Source of the DNA: JBBQXK01 sp052387255
GTDB lineage: Bacteria; Pseudomonadota; Alphaproteobacteria; Rhodobacterales; Rhodobacteraceae
NCBI GenBank assembly: GCA_052387255.1
Contig: JBQTJI010000040.1
Location: 1 to 44,096, forward strand
Direction: 5' to 3'
Length of the DNA: 44,096 bases
Shown here: one piece after another, positions 31,492 through 40,494 of the stretch
Layout of the letters: every line of letters begins with the position of its first letter
Position numbering within the stretch: position 1 is the stretch's first letter
The notes under the pieces: generated by a model
The model's database searches: none
What the model was told of the DNA's origin: nothing
The model's input: the letters and a program-made list of their open reading frames with translations, nothing else
Program-made: the position numbers and the translations under genes

Positions 31492-32364
31492 ATGACCTAT
31501 GACCTCGTGATCGGCGACCGCGCCTATTCCAGCTGGTCGCTGCGCGGCTGGCTGCTGTTCGACGCCTTCGGGATTGCAGTGAAGGTCCACCGCGCGCGCC
31601 TGTACACCGACGAACTGGCTACCGTGCTGCGTGACTATCACCCCGCCCGCACGGCACCCACGATGCGCACCCCCGAGGGGGCCGTGGTGCCCGAGACCAT
31701 CGCGATTGCCGAGGAACTGGCGACGCGCCACCCCGACGCCGGGCTGTGGCCGCAGGCCCCGGTCGCCCGTGCCACCGCGCGCGTGCTGGCCGCAGAGATG
31801 CACGTGGGGTTCGGCGCGCTGCGCACCTATTGCCCGATGAACCTGCGCGTCAGCTATACCGACTGTGCGCCGCCAGATGCCGTGCTGGCCGACCTCGCGC
31901 GGCTGGAAGTCCTCTGGTCATGGGCAAAGGATGTCAGTGGGGCCAAAGGTGACTGGCTCTGCGGCGACTATTCCGCAGCGGATGCCTTCTTCGCCCCCGT
32001 CGCCACCCGCATCGCCACCTACAACCTGCCCGTGGGGCCGTCGGCGATGGCCTATGTGCGGGCGCATCTGGCGCATCCGTCGTTCCGCCGCTGGCGCACG
32101 ATGGGGATGGTGGACGGCGCGGACCAGGACTTCTATCGCCGCGACTATCCCCGACGGCCCTGGCCCGGCCCCGTACCGCTGCCCGCCCGCGCGGTCGAGG
32201 GGACGGGCACCGTCAACGCCGCCTGCCCCTATTCGGGCAAGCCCGTGACCCATGCGCTGGAACTCGACGGGCGGCGATACGGCTTCTGCAACGCGTTTTG
32301 CCGCGACAAGACGGTGGCCGACGCCGAGGCCTGGCCGCGGTTCATGGCCCTTTACCGTTCGTAA
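31492..32364 (+). CDS. Glutathione S-transferase fused to a TRASH-like cysteine module
   Basis: A 290-aa protein. Residues 1-about 225 are a GST: SSWSLRGWLLF N-terminal thioredoxin fold with catalytic serine, then an all-helical domain. The last 50 residues add CPYSGKPV and YGFCNAFCRDK, with Cys245, Cys266 and Cys270, i.e. C-x20-C-x3-C, the spacing of TRASH/YHS metal-binding modules. The ATG at 31492 follows AAGGAG. It follows the cobU pair and precedes comM; no operon is evident. A metal-linked detoxification role is inference. Confidence 0.85.
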   Translation: MTYDLVIGDRAYSSWSLRGWLLFDAFGIAVKVHRARLYTDELATVLRDYHPARTAPTMRTPEGAVVPETIAIAEELATRHPDAGLWPQAPVARATARVLAAEMHVGFGALRTYCPMNLRVSYTDCAPPDAVLADLARLEVLWSWAKDVSGAKGDWLCGDYSAADAFFAPVATRIATYNLPVGPSAMAYVRAHLAHPSFRRWRTMGMVDGADQDFYRRDYPRRPWPGPVPLPARAVEGTGTVNAACPYSGKPVTHALELDGRRYGFCNAFCRDKTVADAEAWPRFMALYRS

Positions 32365-32409
32365 ACCATTCGCGCCTAACCCGTTAACGAAGATGAACGG
32401 GGGACGGAC

Positions 32410-33924
32410 ATGGTGGCGCGCGCCTTTACGGTGGCCTTCGAGGGGGTCGAGGCGCGCATCGTCGAGGTGCAGTGTGCCGTGGCACCGGGCATGCCGTACT
32501 TCGGCCTGGTCGGCCTGCCCGACAAGGCGGTGAGCGAGGCCAAGGAGCGGGTCCGCGCGGCCCTGGCTGCGATGTCCATCGCCCTGCCGTCCAAGCGGAT
32601 CATCGTCAACCTCTCGCCCGCCGACCTGCCGAAAGAGGGGTCGCACTTCGACCTGCCGATCGCGCTCGCGCTGCTGGCCGCGCTGGAGATCATCCCCAGG
32701 GACGAGGTCGAGGGCACGCTGGCGCTCGGCGAGCTGTCGCTGGACGGGCGGCTGATCCCGGTGCTGGGCGCGCTGCCGGCGGCCATGGCGGCGGCAGAGG
32801 ACGACCGCACGCTGTTGTGTCCCCGCGCCTGCGGGCCCGAGGCGGCCTGGGTCGGTGCCTGCCAGGTGCTGGCCGCCGCCACGTTGGACGAGGTGGTGCG
32901 CCACTACACCGGCCAGCAGCCCCTGACCCCGGCCGAGGCGGGCGAAGTGACGCTGGAACAGGGCGCGCGGGATTTTCGCGACGTCAAGGGACAGGAACGG
33001 GCCAAGCGCGCGCTGGAGATTGCGGCGGCGGGGCGGCATCACCTGCTGATGGTGGGCACGCCGGGGTCGGGCAAGTCGATGCTGGCGGCCCGCCTGCCCG
33101 GCATCCTGCCGCCATTGTCCGCGGTGGAAGCCCTTGAAACCTCGATGATCCATTCGCTGGCGGGCATCCTGTCCGAGGGCGGGATCAGCCGGGCCAGGCC
33201 GTTCTGCGAACCCCACCACACCGCCTCGATGGCCGCCATCGTCGGCGGCGGCAAGGGGGCCAAGCCCGGCCAGATCAGCATCGCGCACAATGGCGTGCTG
33301 TTCATGGACGAGTTTCCCGAGTTTTCGCGCCAGGTGCTGGAAACCCTGCGCCAGCCGATCGAGACCGGCGAGGTCGTCGTGGCCCGCGCCAATGCCCACA
33401 TCCGCTATCCCTGCCGGTTCCTGCTGGTCGCGGCGGCCAACCCCTGCAAGTGTGGCTACATGACCGATCCCGCCCGCGCCTGCGCCCGCGTGCCGGTCTG
33501 CGGCGAGGACTACCTCGGCCGTATCTCGGGGCCGCTGATGGACCGCTTCGACCTGCGCGTCGAAGTGCCGCCTGTGGCCTGGACCGACCTCGACCTGCCC
33601 TCGACCGGCGACACCTCGGCCATGGTCGCCGCACGCGTGGCGGCGGCGCGCGCGGTGCAGACCCGCCGCTTCGCCGGGGCCCAGGGCGTGCGCGTGAACG
33701 CCGAGGCCGAAGGCGCGCTGCTGGAAGAGGTGGCGACACCCGATGCCGAAGGCCGCGCGCTGCTGCAGCGCGTAGCCGAACGCTTCGGGCTGTCGGCGCG
33801 CGGCTATCACCGCGTGCTGCGCGTGGCCCGCACCATCGCCGATCTGGACGGCGCGGCAGACGTGGCCCGGCCCCATGTGGCCGAGGCGGTGAGCTACCGG
33901 TTGGCTGTCGGGACCAAGGCGTGA
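32410..33924 (+). CDS. comM: YifB/ComM family Mg-chelatase-like AAA ATPase
   Basis: A 504-aa AAA+ protein of the ComM group, a helicase that promotes branch migration during natural transformation in some bacteria. The N-terminal ChlI-like domain has GMPYFGLVGLPDKAV and VNLSPADLPKEGSHFDLPIAL; then Walker A GTPGSGKSM, Walker B FMDEFPEFSR and the Cys-rich ANPCKCGY segment. The C-terminal domain ends with RGYHRVLRVARTIADL. GGGGGACGG precedes the ATG. It ends just before a GC-rich hairpin region. Confidence 0.93.
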   Translation: MVARAFTVAFEGVEARIVEVQCAVAPGMPYFGLVGLPDKAVSEAKERVRAALAAMSIALPSKRIIVNLSPADLPKEGSHFDLPIALALLAALEIIPRDEVEGTLALGELSLDGRLIPVLGALPAAMAAAEDDRTLLCPRACGPEAAWVGACQVLAAATLDEVVRHYTGQQPLTPAEAGEVTLEQGARDFRDVKGQERAKRALEIAAAGRHHLLMVGTPGSGKSMLAARLPGILPPLSAVEALETSMIHSLAGILSEGGISRARPFCEPHHTASMAAIVGGGKGAKPGQISIAHNGVLFMDEFPEFSRQVLETLRQPIETGEVVVARANAHIRYPCRFLLVAAANPCKCGYMTDPARACARVPVCGEDYLGRISGPLMDRFDLRVEVPPVAWTDLDLPSTGDTSAMVAARVAAARAVQTRRFAGAQGVRVNAEAEGALLEEVATPDAEGRALLQRVAERFGLSARGYHRVLRVARTIADLDGAADVARPHVAEAVSYRLAVGTKA

Positions 33925-33971
33925 GGGCAGCTCTCGTCCGCTCGTCAAGCCTGACGGCTTTACACGCGGTC

Positions 33972-34000
33972 GGGGGGGCCCCATCCGGCCCCACCCCCCC
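33972..34000. terminator. GC-rich hairpin between comM and gshB
   Basis: Seven G (33972-33978) pair with seven C (33994-34000) between two convergent genes; a second small stem (CCGGG/CCCGG) lies around 34005-34017. The gap of 142 bases otherwise shows nothing. It may terminate both transcripts, but there is no T-tract. Confidence 0.5.
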
Positions 34001-34066
34001 GCCTCCGGGTTGCCCCGGCGGCGGCGGCCCACCCCCCGTTAAACCCCGCCTGGCTTGAGGAGCGGT

Positions 34067-35008
34067 TCAGGCGCGCTTCGCCTCGATCACCTCCCAGATG
34101 CGGGCGGCGGCGTTGACGCCGTCGAACCGCTCCAGCTCCTGGATGCCGGTGGGCGAAGTGACGTTGATCTCGGTCAGCCAGTCGCCGATCACGTCGATGC
34201 CGACGAACACCTGCCCCTTCTCGCGCAGCGTGGGGCCGATGGCCGCGCAGATCGCGCGGTCGCGGTCGGTCAGCCCGACAGGCTCGGCGCGGCCGCCCAC
34301 ATGCAGGTTCGACCGTGTCTCGCCCGCCTGCGGCACGCGGTTGATCGCGCCCACGGGTTCGCCGTTGACCAGGATCACCCGCTTGTCGCCCTGCACCACG
34401 GCGGGCACGTATTTCTGCACGATCAGGGGCTCGCGGTTGATGCCCATGAACAGCTCGTGCAGCGAGGCGAGGTTGCGGTCGGCCGGGTCCAGCCGGAACA
34501 CGCCCGCGCCCCCGTTGCCATAGAGCGGCTTCAGGATCACATCGCCATGCACGGCGCGGAACGCCTTGATCGTGGCCAGATCGCGCGCCACCAGCGTCGG
34601 CGGGGTCAGCGCAGGGAACCGCAGCACCAACAGCTTCTCGGGGCTGTTGCGCACCCAGAACGGATCGTTCACCACGAGCGTGCGCGGGTGGATCATCTCG
34701 AGGATATGCGTCGTGGTGATGTAGCCCATGTCGAAGGGCGGGTCCTGCCGCAGCCAGACGACGTCCCAGTCGGCCAGGTCGATCTCGGCCTCGTCGCCAT
34801 AGGTGACGTGGTTGCCGCGTTCGCGCCGCACCTCGACCGGCCAGCCCCGCGCCAGCACGCGCCCCTCGCGGAACGCCAGCCGGTCGGGCGTGTAGAAGAA
34901 CAACGCATGCCCCCGCGCCTGCGCCTCGAGCGCGATGCGGAACGTGCTGTCCGCATCGATGTTGACCGACCCGATCGGGTCCATCTGCAAGGCAACCTTC
35001 AGCGACAT
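34067..35008 (-). CDS. gshB: Glutathione synthase
   Basis: ATP-grasp ligase that joins glycine to gamma-glutamylcysteine. The 313-aa protein has QMDPIGSVNIDADSTFRI at the start, VWLRQDPPFDMGYITTTH, LKPLYGNGGAGVFRL, and FVGIDVIGDWLTEINVTSPTG, all GshB landmarks. I chose the ATG at 35008 with GGAGGG upstream; the open frame continues further without homology. It is last of rsmI-yraN-gshB, 67 bases after yraN. Confidence 0.97.
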   Translation of the reverse strand: MSLKVALQMDPIGSVNIDADSTFRIALEAQARGHALFFYTPDRLAFREGRVLARGWPVEVRRERGNHVTYGDEAEIDLADWDVVWLRQDPPFDMGYITTTHILEMIHPRTLVVNDPFWVRNSPEKLLVLRFPALTPPTLVARDLATIKAFRAVHGDVILKPLYGNGGAGVFRLDPADRNLASLHELFMGINREPLIVQKYVPAVVQGDKRVILVNGEPVGAINRVPQAGETRSNLHVGGRAEPVGLTDRDRAICAAIGPTLREKGQVFVGIDVIGDWLTEINVTSPTGIQELERFDGVNAAARIWEVIEAKRA

Positions 35009-35075
35009 CGGACCCTCCGCCAGGACGGCCCCTTCAATGCCCGATGCCGGGGCGATCCGCAATCGGCTGCCGACC

Positions 35076-35429
35076 TCAGGCCGCGAAGGCGTTCTCGATG
35101 ATCGCGATCTGTCCGCAGCCATCCACCAGCGCGACATCGAACCTGACCGGCGTGGCCTGTCCCGCGGGTTCGCCTGCCAGGAATTCGCTGGCCGCCGCCA
35201 TGATGCGCTGCATCTGGCGGGGGCTGACCCGTTCGGCGGCAAAGGCATGGGTCCTGGCCTGCTTGACCTCGATGAAGATGACCTCGGCCCCGTCCCGCGC
35301 GATCAGGTCGATCTCGCCCCCTTCGCCGCGCCAGCGTGTGGCCGCGACCGCCCGCCCGGATCGGCCATAGTGCCGCGCAACGGCCGATTCGGCTGCCAGA
35401 CCCGCGCGATACGAAACAACACCGCCCAT
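35076..35429 (-). CDS. YraN family (UPF0102) endonuclease-like protein
   Basis: A small (117 aa) restriction-endonuclease-fold protein of the YraN family. It shows the family pattern AARHYGRSGRAVAATRWRGEGGEIDLIARDGAEVIFIEVKQ, with the E-x-D and E-V-K catalytic-like residues. Function is not established; a role in nucleic-acid processing is assumed. Its ATG shares a base with the rsmI stop (TGATG at 35429), the usual order in Proteobacteria. Confidence 0.93.
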   Translation of the reverse strand: MGGVVSYRAGLAAESAVARHYGRSGRAVAATRWRGEGGEIDLIARDGAEVIFIEVKQARTHAFAAERVSPRQMQRIMAAASEFLAGEPAGQATPVRFDVALVDGCGQIAIIENAFAA

Positions 35430-36346
35430 CAGTCCCTTCCTTTCCCGGCGATCCGCAGCGCCCGTTGGTAGACCTCGCGCCGGGGCAGGCCCAGGCTGGC
35501 AGAAACCTCGGCTGCGGCCGCCTTTACCGAAACCTGCAAGAGGGCGGTGCGCAGCGCGTCGTCGATATCATCCTCGGCCACCGTCACCGGCGGGGGCCGT
35601 CCGATCAGCAGCACGATTTCCCCTTTCACCGTGCCTGTCGAAAACGCATCGGCCAGTGTCCCCAGCGTTCCGCGCGTGACCTCTTCGAAGCGTTTTGTCA
35701 GTTCCCGGCATACCACCGCCTCGCGTCCTGCCCCGAAAGCTTCCCGCAATTCCATTAATGTTCGGCTAATGCGCCTGGGCGATTCGAACAGGATCACCGT
35801 TGCCTGCACCTCAGCCATCTCGGCCAGGAAGGCCGCGCGCGCCGCGGCGGTGGCGGGCGGAAAGCCTGCGAACAGGAAGCGGTCCGAGGGCAGCCCCGAC
35901 ACTGCCAGGGCCGCCAGCACCGCCGAGGGTCCGGGGGCCGCGCGCAGCGTGTGGCCGGCCGCGACTGCCGCCCGCGCAAGCTGGTATCCGGGGTCGGCGA
36001 CCAGCGGGGTGCCGGCCTCGGACGCATAGGCGACCGACCGCCCCTCGGCCAGCGCGGCCAGCAGGCGCGGGCGCATCGCCGGTCCGTTGTGGTCGTGGTA
36101 GGCCAGCAGCGGCCGACCGGCCAGCGGCACGCCGTGGATCTCCATCAGGTGACGCAGCGACCGTGTGTCTTCCGCCGCCAGCACGTCGGCCTTCGCCAGG
36201 ATGTCCAGCGCGCGCAGCGTGATGTCGCGTGCCGCCCCGATCGGCGTCGCGATCAGGTGCAGGCCGGGTTCCAGCGGTCCCCGTGCCGCACCTCGGGCAG
36301 CCAGAGCGGTGGCGGGCGGGCGCTCGGCAGGCGTCTCGTCGCGCAT
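35429..36346 (-). CDS. rsmI: 16S rRNA (cytidine1402-2'-O)-methyltransferase RsmI
   Basis: SAM-dependent enzyme that 2'-O-methylates C1402 in the ribosomal P site. The 305-aa protein has GLHLIATPIGAARDITLRAL, AEDTRSLRHLM, AYHDHNG, SEAGTPLVADPGY and the RELTKRFEEVTRGTL segment. A serine-glutamate replaces the more common Ser-Asp before AGTPL. The ATG at 36346 has AAGGAG. It is divergent from the PBP activator gene across 84 bases. Confidence 0.95.
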   Translation of the reverse strand: MRDETPAERPPATALAARGAARGPLEPGLHLIATPIGAARDITLRALDILAKADVLAAEDTRSLRHLMEIHGVPLAGRPLLAYHDHNGPAMRPRLLAALAEGRSVAYASEAGTPLVADPGYQLARAAVAAGHTLRAAPGPSAVLAALAVSGLPSDRFLFAGFPPATAAARAAFLAEMAEVQATVILFESPRRISRTLMELREAFGAGREAVVCRELTKRFEEVTRGTLGTLADAFSTGTVKGEIVLLIGRPPPVTVAEDDIDDALRTALLQVSVKAAAAEVSASLGLPRREVYQRALRIAGKGRD

Positions 36347-36430
36347 CGGGCGCTCCTTGGCAAGTTTACTTCGCGGGCGGAACCGCCTAGTCTGCGGGCA
36401 AATTCACGGCACCGCCACGGGGTATGTTGC

Positions 36431-37621
36431 ATGTTGTCCTTCCTGAACCGCGCCTGCAAGCCGCTTGCCCGACCGCTGGTTCGGCTGGGCCAGGTGATGG
36501 GGGTCCTGACGCTGGCCGCCTGCACCACGATCGGCCTTGGCGGCGGCGGCGGTCCGGCGATCGACACCAACGCCCCGGTGCCGGTGGCGCTGCTGGTGCC
36601 GGGCGGGGGCGGGCTGCCGGGCGATGAGCAGTTGTCGCGCGAGTTGCAGAACGCCGCGCGCCTGGCGATTTCCGATCTCGGCAATGTCCGCATCGACCTT
36701 CGGGTCTACGAGACCGCCAGCAACCCCGCGCAGGCCCAGGCGGTAGCGCTGCGCGCGGTGAACGAAGGGGCCAAGATCATCCTCGGTCCGGTGCGCGGGC
36801 AGGAGGCCAACGCCGTGGCCTTGGCCGTGGCCCCGCGCGGGATCAACGTGCTGTCCTTCTCGAACAACACCGAGGTGGCCGGCGGCAACCTGTTCGTGCT
36901 GGGGCCGACCTTCCGCAACACCGCCGCACGGCTGGGCCGCTATGCCGTGCGGCAGGGGCAGGGCCGCATCATGGTGGTCTATGACAAGTCGACCGCCGGA
37001 GAGATCGGGCGCGCCGCCATCGACGCGGGCGTGCGCAGCGCGGGGGCCTCTGTCGTGGCGACCGGCGGCTACGAGCTGTCGCAGAACGGCATCGTCGCGG
37101 CGGTGCCGGGCATCGCCGCCGCCGCCAACGCCAATGGCGCGCAGGCGCTGTTCTTCACCGGCGAGGGGGTGACGGCCATCCCGCTGGTGACGCAGCTTCT
37201 GGCGGAAAACGGCGTCAGCCCGGCCACGACGCGCTACATCGGCCTGACCCGTTGGGACTTTCCGCCGCAGATGCTGACCCTGCCCAGCCTGCAGGGGGGC
37301 TGGTTCGCGCTGCCCGATCCGGTCCTGTACCAGCAATACCAGTCGCGCTATCAGGCGGCGTTCGGCTCGCAGCCCTCGGCGATCTCGGGCCTGGCCTATG
37401 ACGGCATCGCGGCCATCGGGGCACTGGTCAAGAACGGCCAGTCGAACGCGCTGACCGGGGCTGCGCTGACGCAAGGGGCGGGGTTCGTCGGTGTCAACGG
37501 CATCTTCCGGCTGCGCGGCGACGGCACCAACGAACGGGGCCTGGCCATCGCCCAGATCCGCAACAACCAGGTGGTGGTGATTGATCCCGCTCCGCGCAGC
37601 TTTGCCGGCGCAGGGTTCTGA
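36431..37621 (+). CDS. Penicillin-binding protein activator lipoprotein (LpoA/LppC-like)
   Basis: A 396-aa lipoprotein with lipobox LAAC (Cys31) after a hydrophobic stretch; glycine-rich linker, then a periplasmic-binding-protein type I fold (VPVALLVPGGGGLPGDEQLS, ILGPVRGQEANAVA, YIGLTRWDFPPQML). It resembles the C-terminal domain of LpoA, which activates PBP1A, and lacks LpoA's N-terminal TPR domain. Neighbouring rsmI and yraN are its partners in many Proteobacteria. The ATG at 36431 gives the lipoprotein signal. Its 3' end overlaps glnD. Confidence 0.88.
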   Translation: MLSFLNRACKPLARPLVRLGQVMGVLTLAACTTIGLGGGGGPAIDTNAPVPVALLVPGGGGLPGDEQLSRELQNAARLAISDLGNVRIDLRVYETASNPAQAQAVALRAVNEGAKIILGPVRGQEANAVALAVAPRGINVLSFSNNTEVAGGNLFVLGPTFRNTAARLGRYAVRQGQGRIMVVYDKSTAGEIGRAAIDAGVRSAGASVVATGGYELSQNGIVAAVPGIAAAANANGAQALFFTGEGVTAIPLVTQLLAENGVSPATTRYIGLTRWDFPPQMLTLPSLQGGWFALPDPVLYQQYQSRYQAAFGSQPSAISGLAYDGIAAIGALVKNGQSNALTGAALTQGAGFVGVNGIFRLRGDGTNERGLAIAQIRNNQVVVIDPAPRSFAGAGF

Positions 37622-40397
37622 CGCTGCGGCGGTCGCCGCCCCCGACCCGTCGCTGCCGCCGCATGACCTGATCGACGCCGCCGCCCTGCTGCGGGCCGCG
37701 GCGGATGACCTTGCCGCCTCCGGCATCGCCCCCGCAGGCGCCAGGGGCCGGGCCGTCGCCGTGCGCCACCTGGCCGAGGCGCGTACCCAGGCCAACAGCC
37801 GCCTGGAAGCGGCCTTTGCCGCGCGGCCCCACGACGCCCGCCCGCTGATCGCGGCCCAGTCCCGGCTGACCGACGGCCTGGTCTGTGCCGCCCTGTCCAT
37901 CGCCACCACGCTGTGCCACCGCAACCCGACACCGACCGAGGCCGAGCGGTTGGCCGTGATCGCCGTCGGCGGCTATGGCCGGGCCGAGATGGCCCCCCAC
38001 TCGGACGTCGACCTGTTGTTCCTGTCCCCCTGGAAGATCACGCCCTGGGCCGAAAGCGTGACCGAGACGATGCTGTACCTGCTGTGGGACCTGAAGCTGA
38101 AGGTCGGCCATGCCAGCCGCACGGTGAAGGACTGCCTGCGGCTGGGGCGCGACGACATCACCATCCGCACCGCCCTGCTGGAACACCGCTTTCTCGCCGG
38201 GCACCGCCCGCTGGCCGACGACCTGGGCCTGCGGCTGTGGTCCGACCTGTTCCGCAATTCCGGGCCGCAGTTCATCGAGGCCAAGCTGGCCGAGCGCAGC
38301 GCGCGCCACAAGCGGCAGGGCGGACAGCGCTATCTGCTGGAGCCCAACGTCAAGGAGGGCAAGGGGGGCTTGCGCGACCTGCAGACGCTGTACTGGATCG
38401 GCAAGTACCTGAACCGCGTCTCGTCACCCGAGGGGCTGGTGGCGGCGGGCCTGTTCAGCCGCGAGGAATACGAGACCTTCGCGCGGGCCGAGGATTTCCT
38501 CTGGGCGGTGCGCTGTCATCTGCACTACGTCACCGGGCGCGCGACCGAAACGCTGGCCTTCGACCTGCAGGTCGAGGTGGCGGCGCGGATGGGCTACCGC
38601 GATGCCGGCGGGCGGCGGGCGGTCGAGCATTTCATGCAGGACTACTTCCGCCACGCCACCAAGGTGGGCGAGCTGACCCGCATCTTCCTGACCGGCCTCG
38701 AGGCGCGCCATGTCAAGGGCGAGGCGACGCTGGCCGGGTTCTTCCGCCGCCGCAAGGCCGTGCGCCCCGGTTACCGCGTGATCCAGGGCCGGATCGACGT
38801 GGCCGACCCCGCGACCTTTTTCGCCGACAAGCTGAACCTTCTGCGCGTGTTCGAAGAGGGGCTGCGCTCGGGCTATCTCCTGCACCCGAGCGTGATGCGC
38901 GCCATCGCCACCCATCTTGCCCTTGTCGACGACGACATGCGGTCCGATCCGGTGGCGGCGCAGACCTTCCTCGACATGCTCTTGTGCCACGGCAACCCGG
39001 AACGCCCCTTGCGGCGGATGAACGAGCTGGGCGTGCTGTCGGCCTTCATCCCGGAGTTCGAGCCCATCGTCGCGATGATGCAGTTCAACGTCTACCACCA
39101 CTACACGGTGGACGAGCACACGATCCAGACGATCAGCGTGCTGGCCCAGATCGAACGCGGCGAATTGGTCGAGGAACTGCCCGTCGCCTCCGGCATCCTG
39201 CAATCCGGGGTCAACCGCCGGGTGCTGTATGTGGCGCTTCTGATGCACGACATCGGCAAGGGGCGGCCCGAGGATCACTCGATCCTGGGGGCCCAGATCG
39301 CCCGCCGCGTGGCCCCGCGCCTGGGCCTGTCGCCCGAGGAGTGCGAGACGGTGGAATGGCTGGTCCGCTATCACCTCCTCATGTCCGACATGGCGCAGAA
39401 GCGCGACCTCAGCGACCCCCGGACGCTGCGCGACTTTGCCAAGGCGGTGAAGACCAAGCGGCGGCTGGACCTGCTGACGGTGCTGACGGTCTGCGACATC
39501 CGCGGCGTGGGGCCGGGCACCTGGAACAACTGGAAGGCCATGCTGCTGCGCAAGCTGTACCGCGACACCGCCGCCGCTCTGGACGGGGGCCTTGAGGCCG
39601 TCAACCGCGAGAACCGCGAGGACGAGGCCAAGCGTCTGCTGGCCGCCCGCCTGACCGGCTGGCCCGACGCCGACGTGGCCACCGAACTCGCCCGCCACTA
39701 TGCGCCCTACTGGCAGGGCCTGCCGACCGATACCCAGGCGGTCTTTGCCCGCCTGCTGCGCGGCCTTGGACCTGACGAAATCCGCGTCGACCTGCACCCC
39801 GACCCCGACCGCGACGCGACGCGCGCGGCCTTCGCGCTGGCCGACCATCCGGGCATATTTTCCCGGCTGGCGGGGGCGCTGGCCCTGTCCGGTGCGAACG
39901 TGGTGGACGCGCGCACCTATACCTCGAAGGACGGCTATGCCACGGCGGTGTTCTGGGTGCAGGACGCCGAGGGGCGGCCCTATGACGAGGCCCGCCTGCC
40001 GCGCCTGCGCACCCTGATCGACCGCACGCTCAAGGGCCAGGTCGTGCCGCGCGACGCGCTGAAGGACCGCGACCGGGTGAAAAAGCGCGACCGCGAGTTC
40101 CGCTTTCCCACGCACATCAGTTTCGACAACGACGGGTCCGACATCTATACCCTGATCGAGGTCGACACCCGCGACCGGCCCGGCCTGCTCTATGACCTGG
40201 CGCGCACGCTGGCGGGGGCCAACATCTACATCGCCTCTGCCGTGATCGCGACCTACGGGGCGCAGGTGGTGGACACCTTCTATGTCAAGGACATGTTCGG
40301 CCTGAAACTGCACGCCCGCCACCGCCAGGAGGCGCTGGAGCGCAAGCTGCGCGCGGCGATTGTCGAAGGTGCGGCGCGGGCGCAGACCCCGGAATGA
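37581..40397 (+). CDS. glnD: Protein-PII uridylyltransferase/uridylyl-removing enzyme GlnD
   Basis: Glutamine sensor of nitrogen control; it uridylylates PII proteins when glutamine is low and reverses this when high. The 938-aa protein has the nucleotidyltransferase motif VGGYGRAEMAPHSDVD at about 129-144, a HD domain with HDIGKG near 555, and two ACT domains (about 752-800 and 860-905). The start is the weak point: TTG at 37581 overlaps the lipoprotein gene by 41 bases; a nearby alternative is TTG at 37602. There is no gap, so it is probably cotranscribed with the lipoprotein. Confidence 0.94.
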   Translation: MIPLRAALPAQGSDAAAVAAPDPSLPPHDLIDAAALLRAAADDLAASGIAPAGARGRAVAVRHLAEARTQANSRLEAAFAARPHDARPLIAAQSRLTDGLVCAALSIATTLCHRNPTPTEAERLAVIAVGGYGRAEMAPHSDVDLLFLSPWKITPWAESVTETMLYLLWDLKLKVGHASRTVKDCLRLGRDDITIRTALLEHRFLAGHRPLADDLGLRLWSDLFRNSGPQFIEAKLAERSARHKRQGGQRYLLEPNVKEGKGGLRDLQTLYWIGKYLNRVSSPEGLVAAGLFSREEYETFARAEDFLWAVRCHLHYVTGRATETLAFDLQVEVAARMGYRDAGGRRAVEHFMQDYFRHATKVGELTRIFLTGLEARHVKGEATLAGFFRRRKAVRPGYRVIQGRIDVADPATFFADKLNLLRVFEEGLRSGYLLHPSVMRAIATHLALVDDDMRSDPVAAQTFLDMLLCHGNPERPLRRMNELGVLSAFIPEFEPIVAMMQFNVYHHYTVDEHTIQTISVLAQIERGELVEELPVASGILQSGVNRRVLYVALLMHDIGKGRPEDHSILGAQIARRVAPRLGLSPEECETVEWLVRYHLLMSDMAQKRDLSDPRTLRDFAKAVKTKRRLDLLTVLTVCDIRGVGPGTWNNWKAMLLRKLYRDTAAALDGGLEAVNRENREDEAKRLLAARLTGWPDADVATELARHYAPYWQGLPTDTQAVFARLLRGLGPDEIRVDLHPDPDRDATRAAFALADHPGIFSRLAGALALSGANVVDARTYTSKDGYATAVFWVQDAEGRPYDEARLPRLRTLIDRTLKGQVVPRDALKDRDRVKKRDREFRFPTHISFDNDGSDIYTLIEVDTRDRPGLLYDLARTLAGANIYIASAVIATYGAQVVDTFYVKDMFGLKLHARHRQEALERKLRAAIVEGAARAQTPE

Positions 40398-40425
40398 CGG
40401 CACCCCGAATTGCTGCAACGCGCCG

Positions 40426-40464
40426 CCCCCTCACCCTAACCCTCTCCCCCAAGGGGAGAGGGGA
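40426..40464 (+). repeat. 39-bp REP-like repeat, copy C
   Basis: Same unit as 14872-14910 with two or three changes (CCCTAACC and CCAAGG), 28 bases after the glnD stop and before murJ. Its internal stem CCTCTCCCC/GGGGAGAGG is kept. It is single here, unlike the inverted pair in the phn operon. Confidence 0.88.
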
Positions 40465-40494
40465 CCGCGCCGTGCCCGTGATCGAGGGGATCGC

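Noticed and set aside
31918..34032. 704-codon minus-strand frame opposite comM and the GST gene
   Set aside because: It is antisense to two well-recognised genes and has low-complexity composition.
35996..36040. RsmI active-site change (SEAGTPL instead of SDAGTPL) as loss of function
   Set aside because: The substitution is conservative and I believe it occurs in other alphaproteobacterial RsmI proteins; all other motifs are intact.
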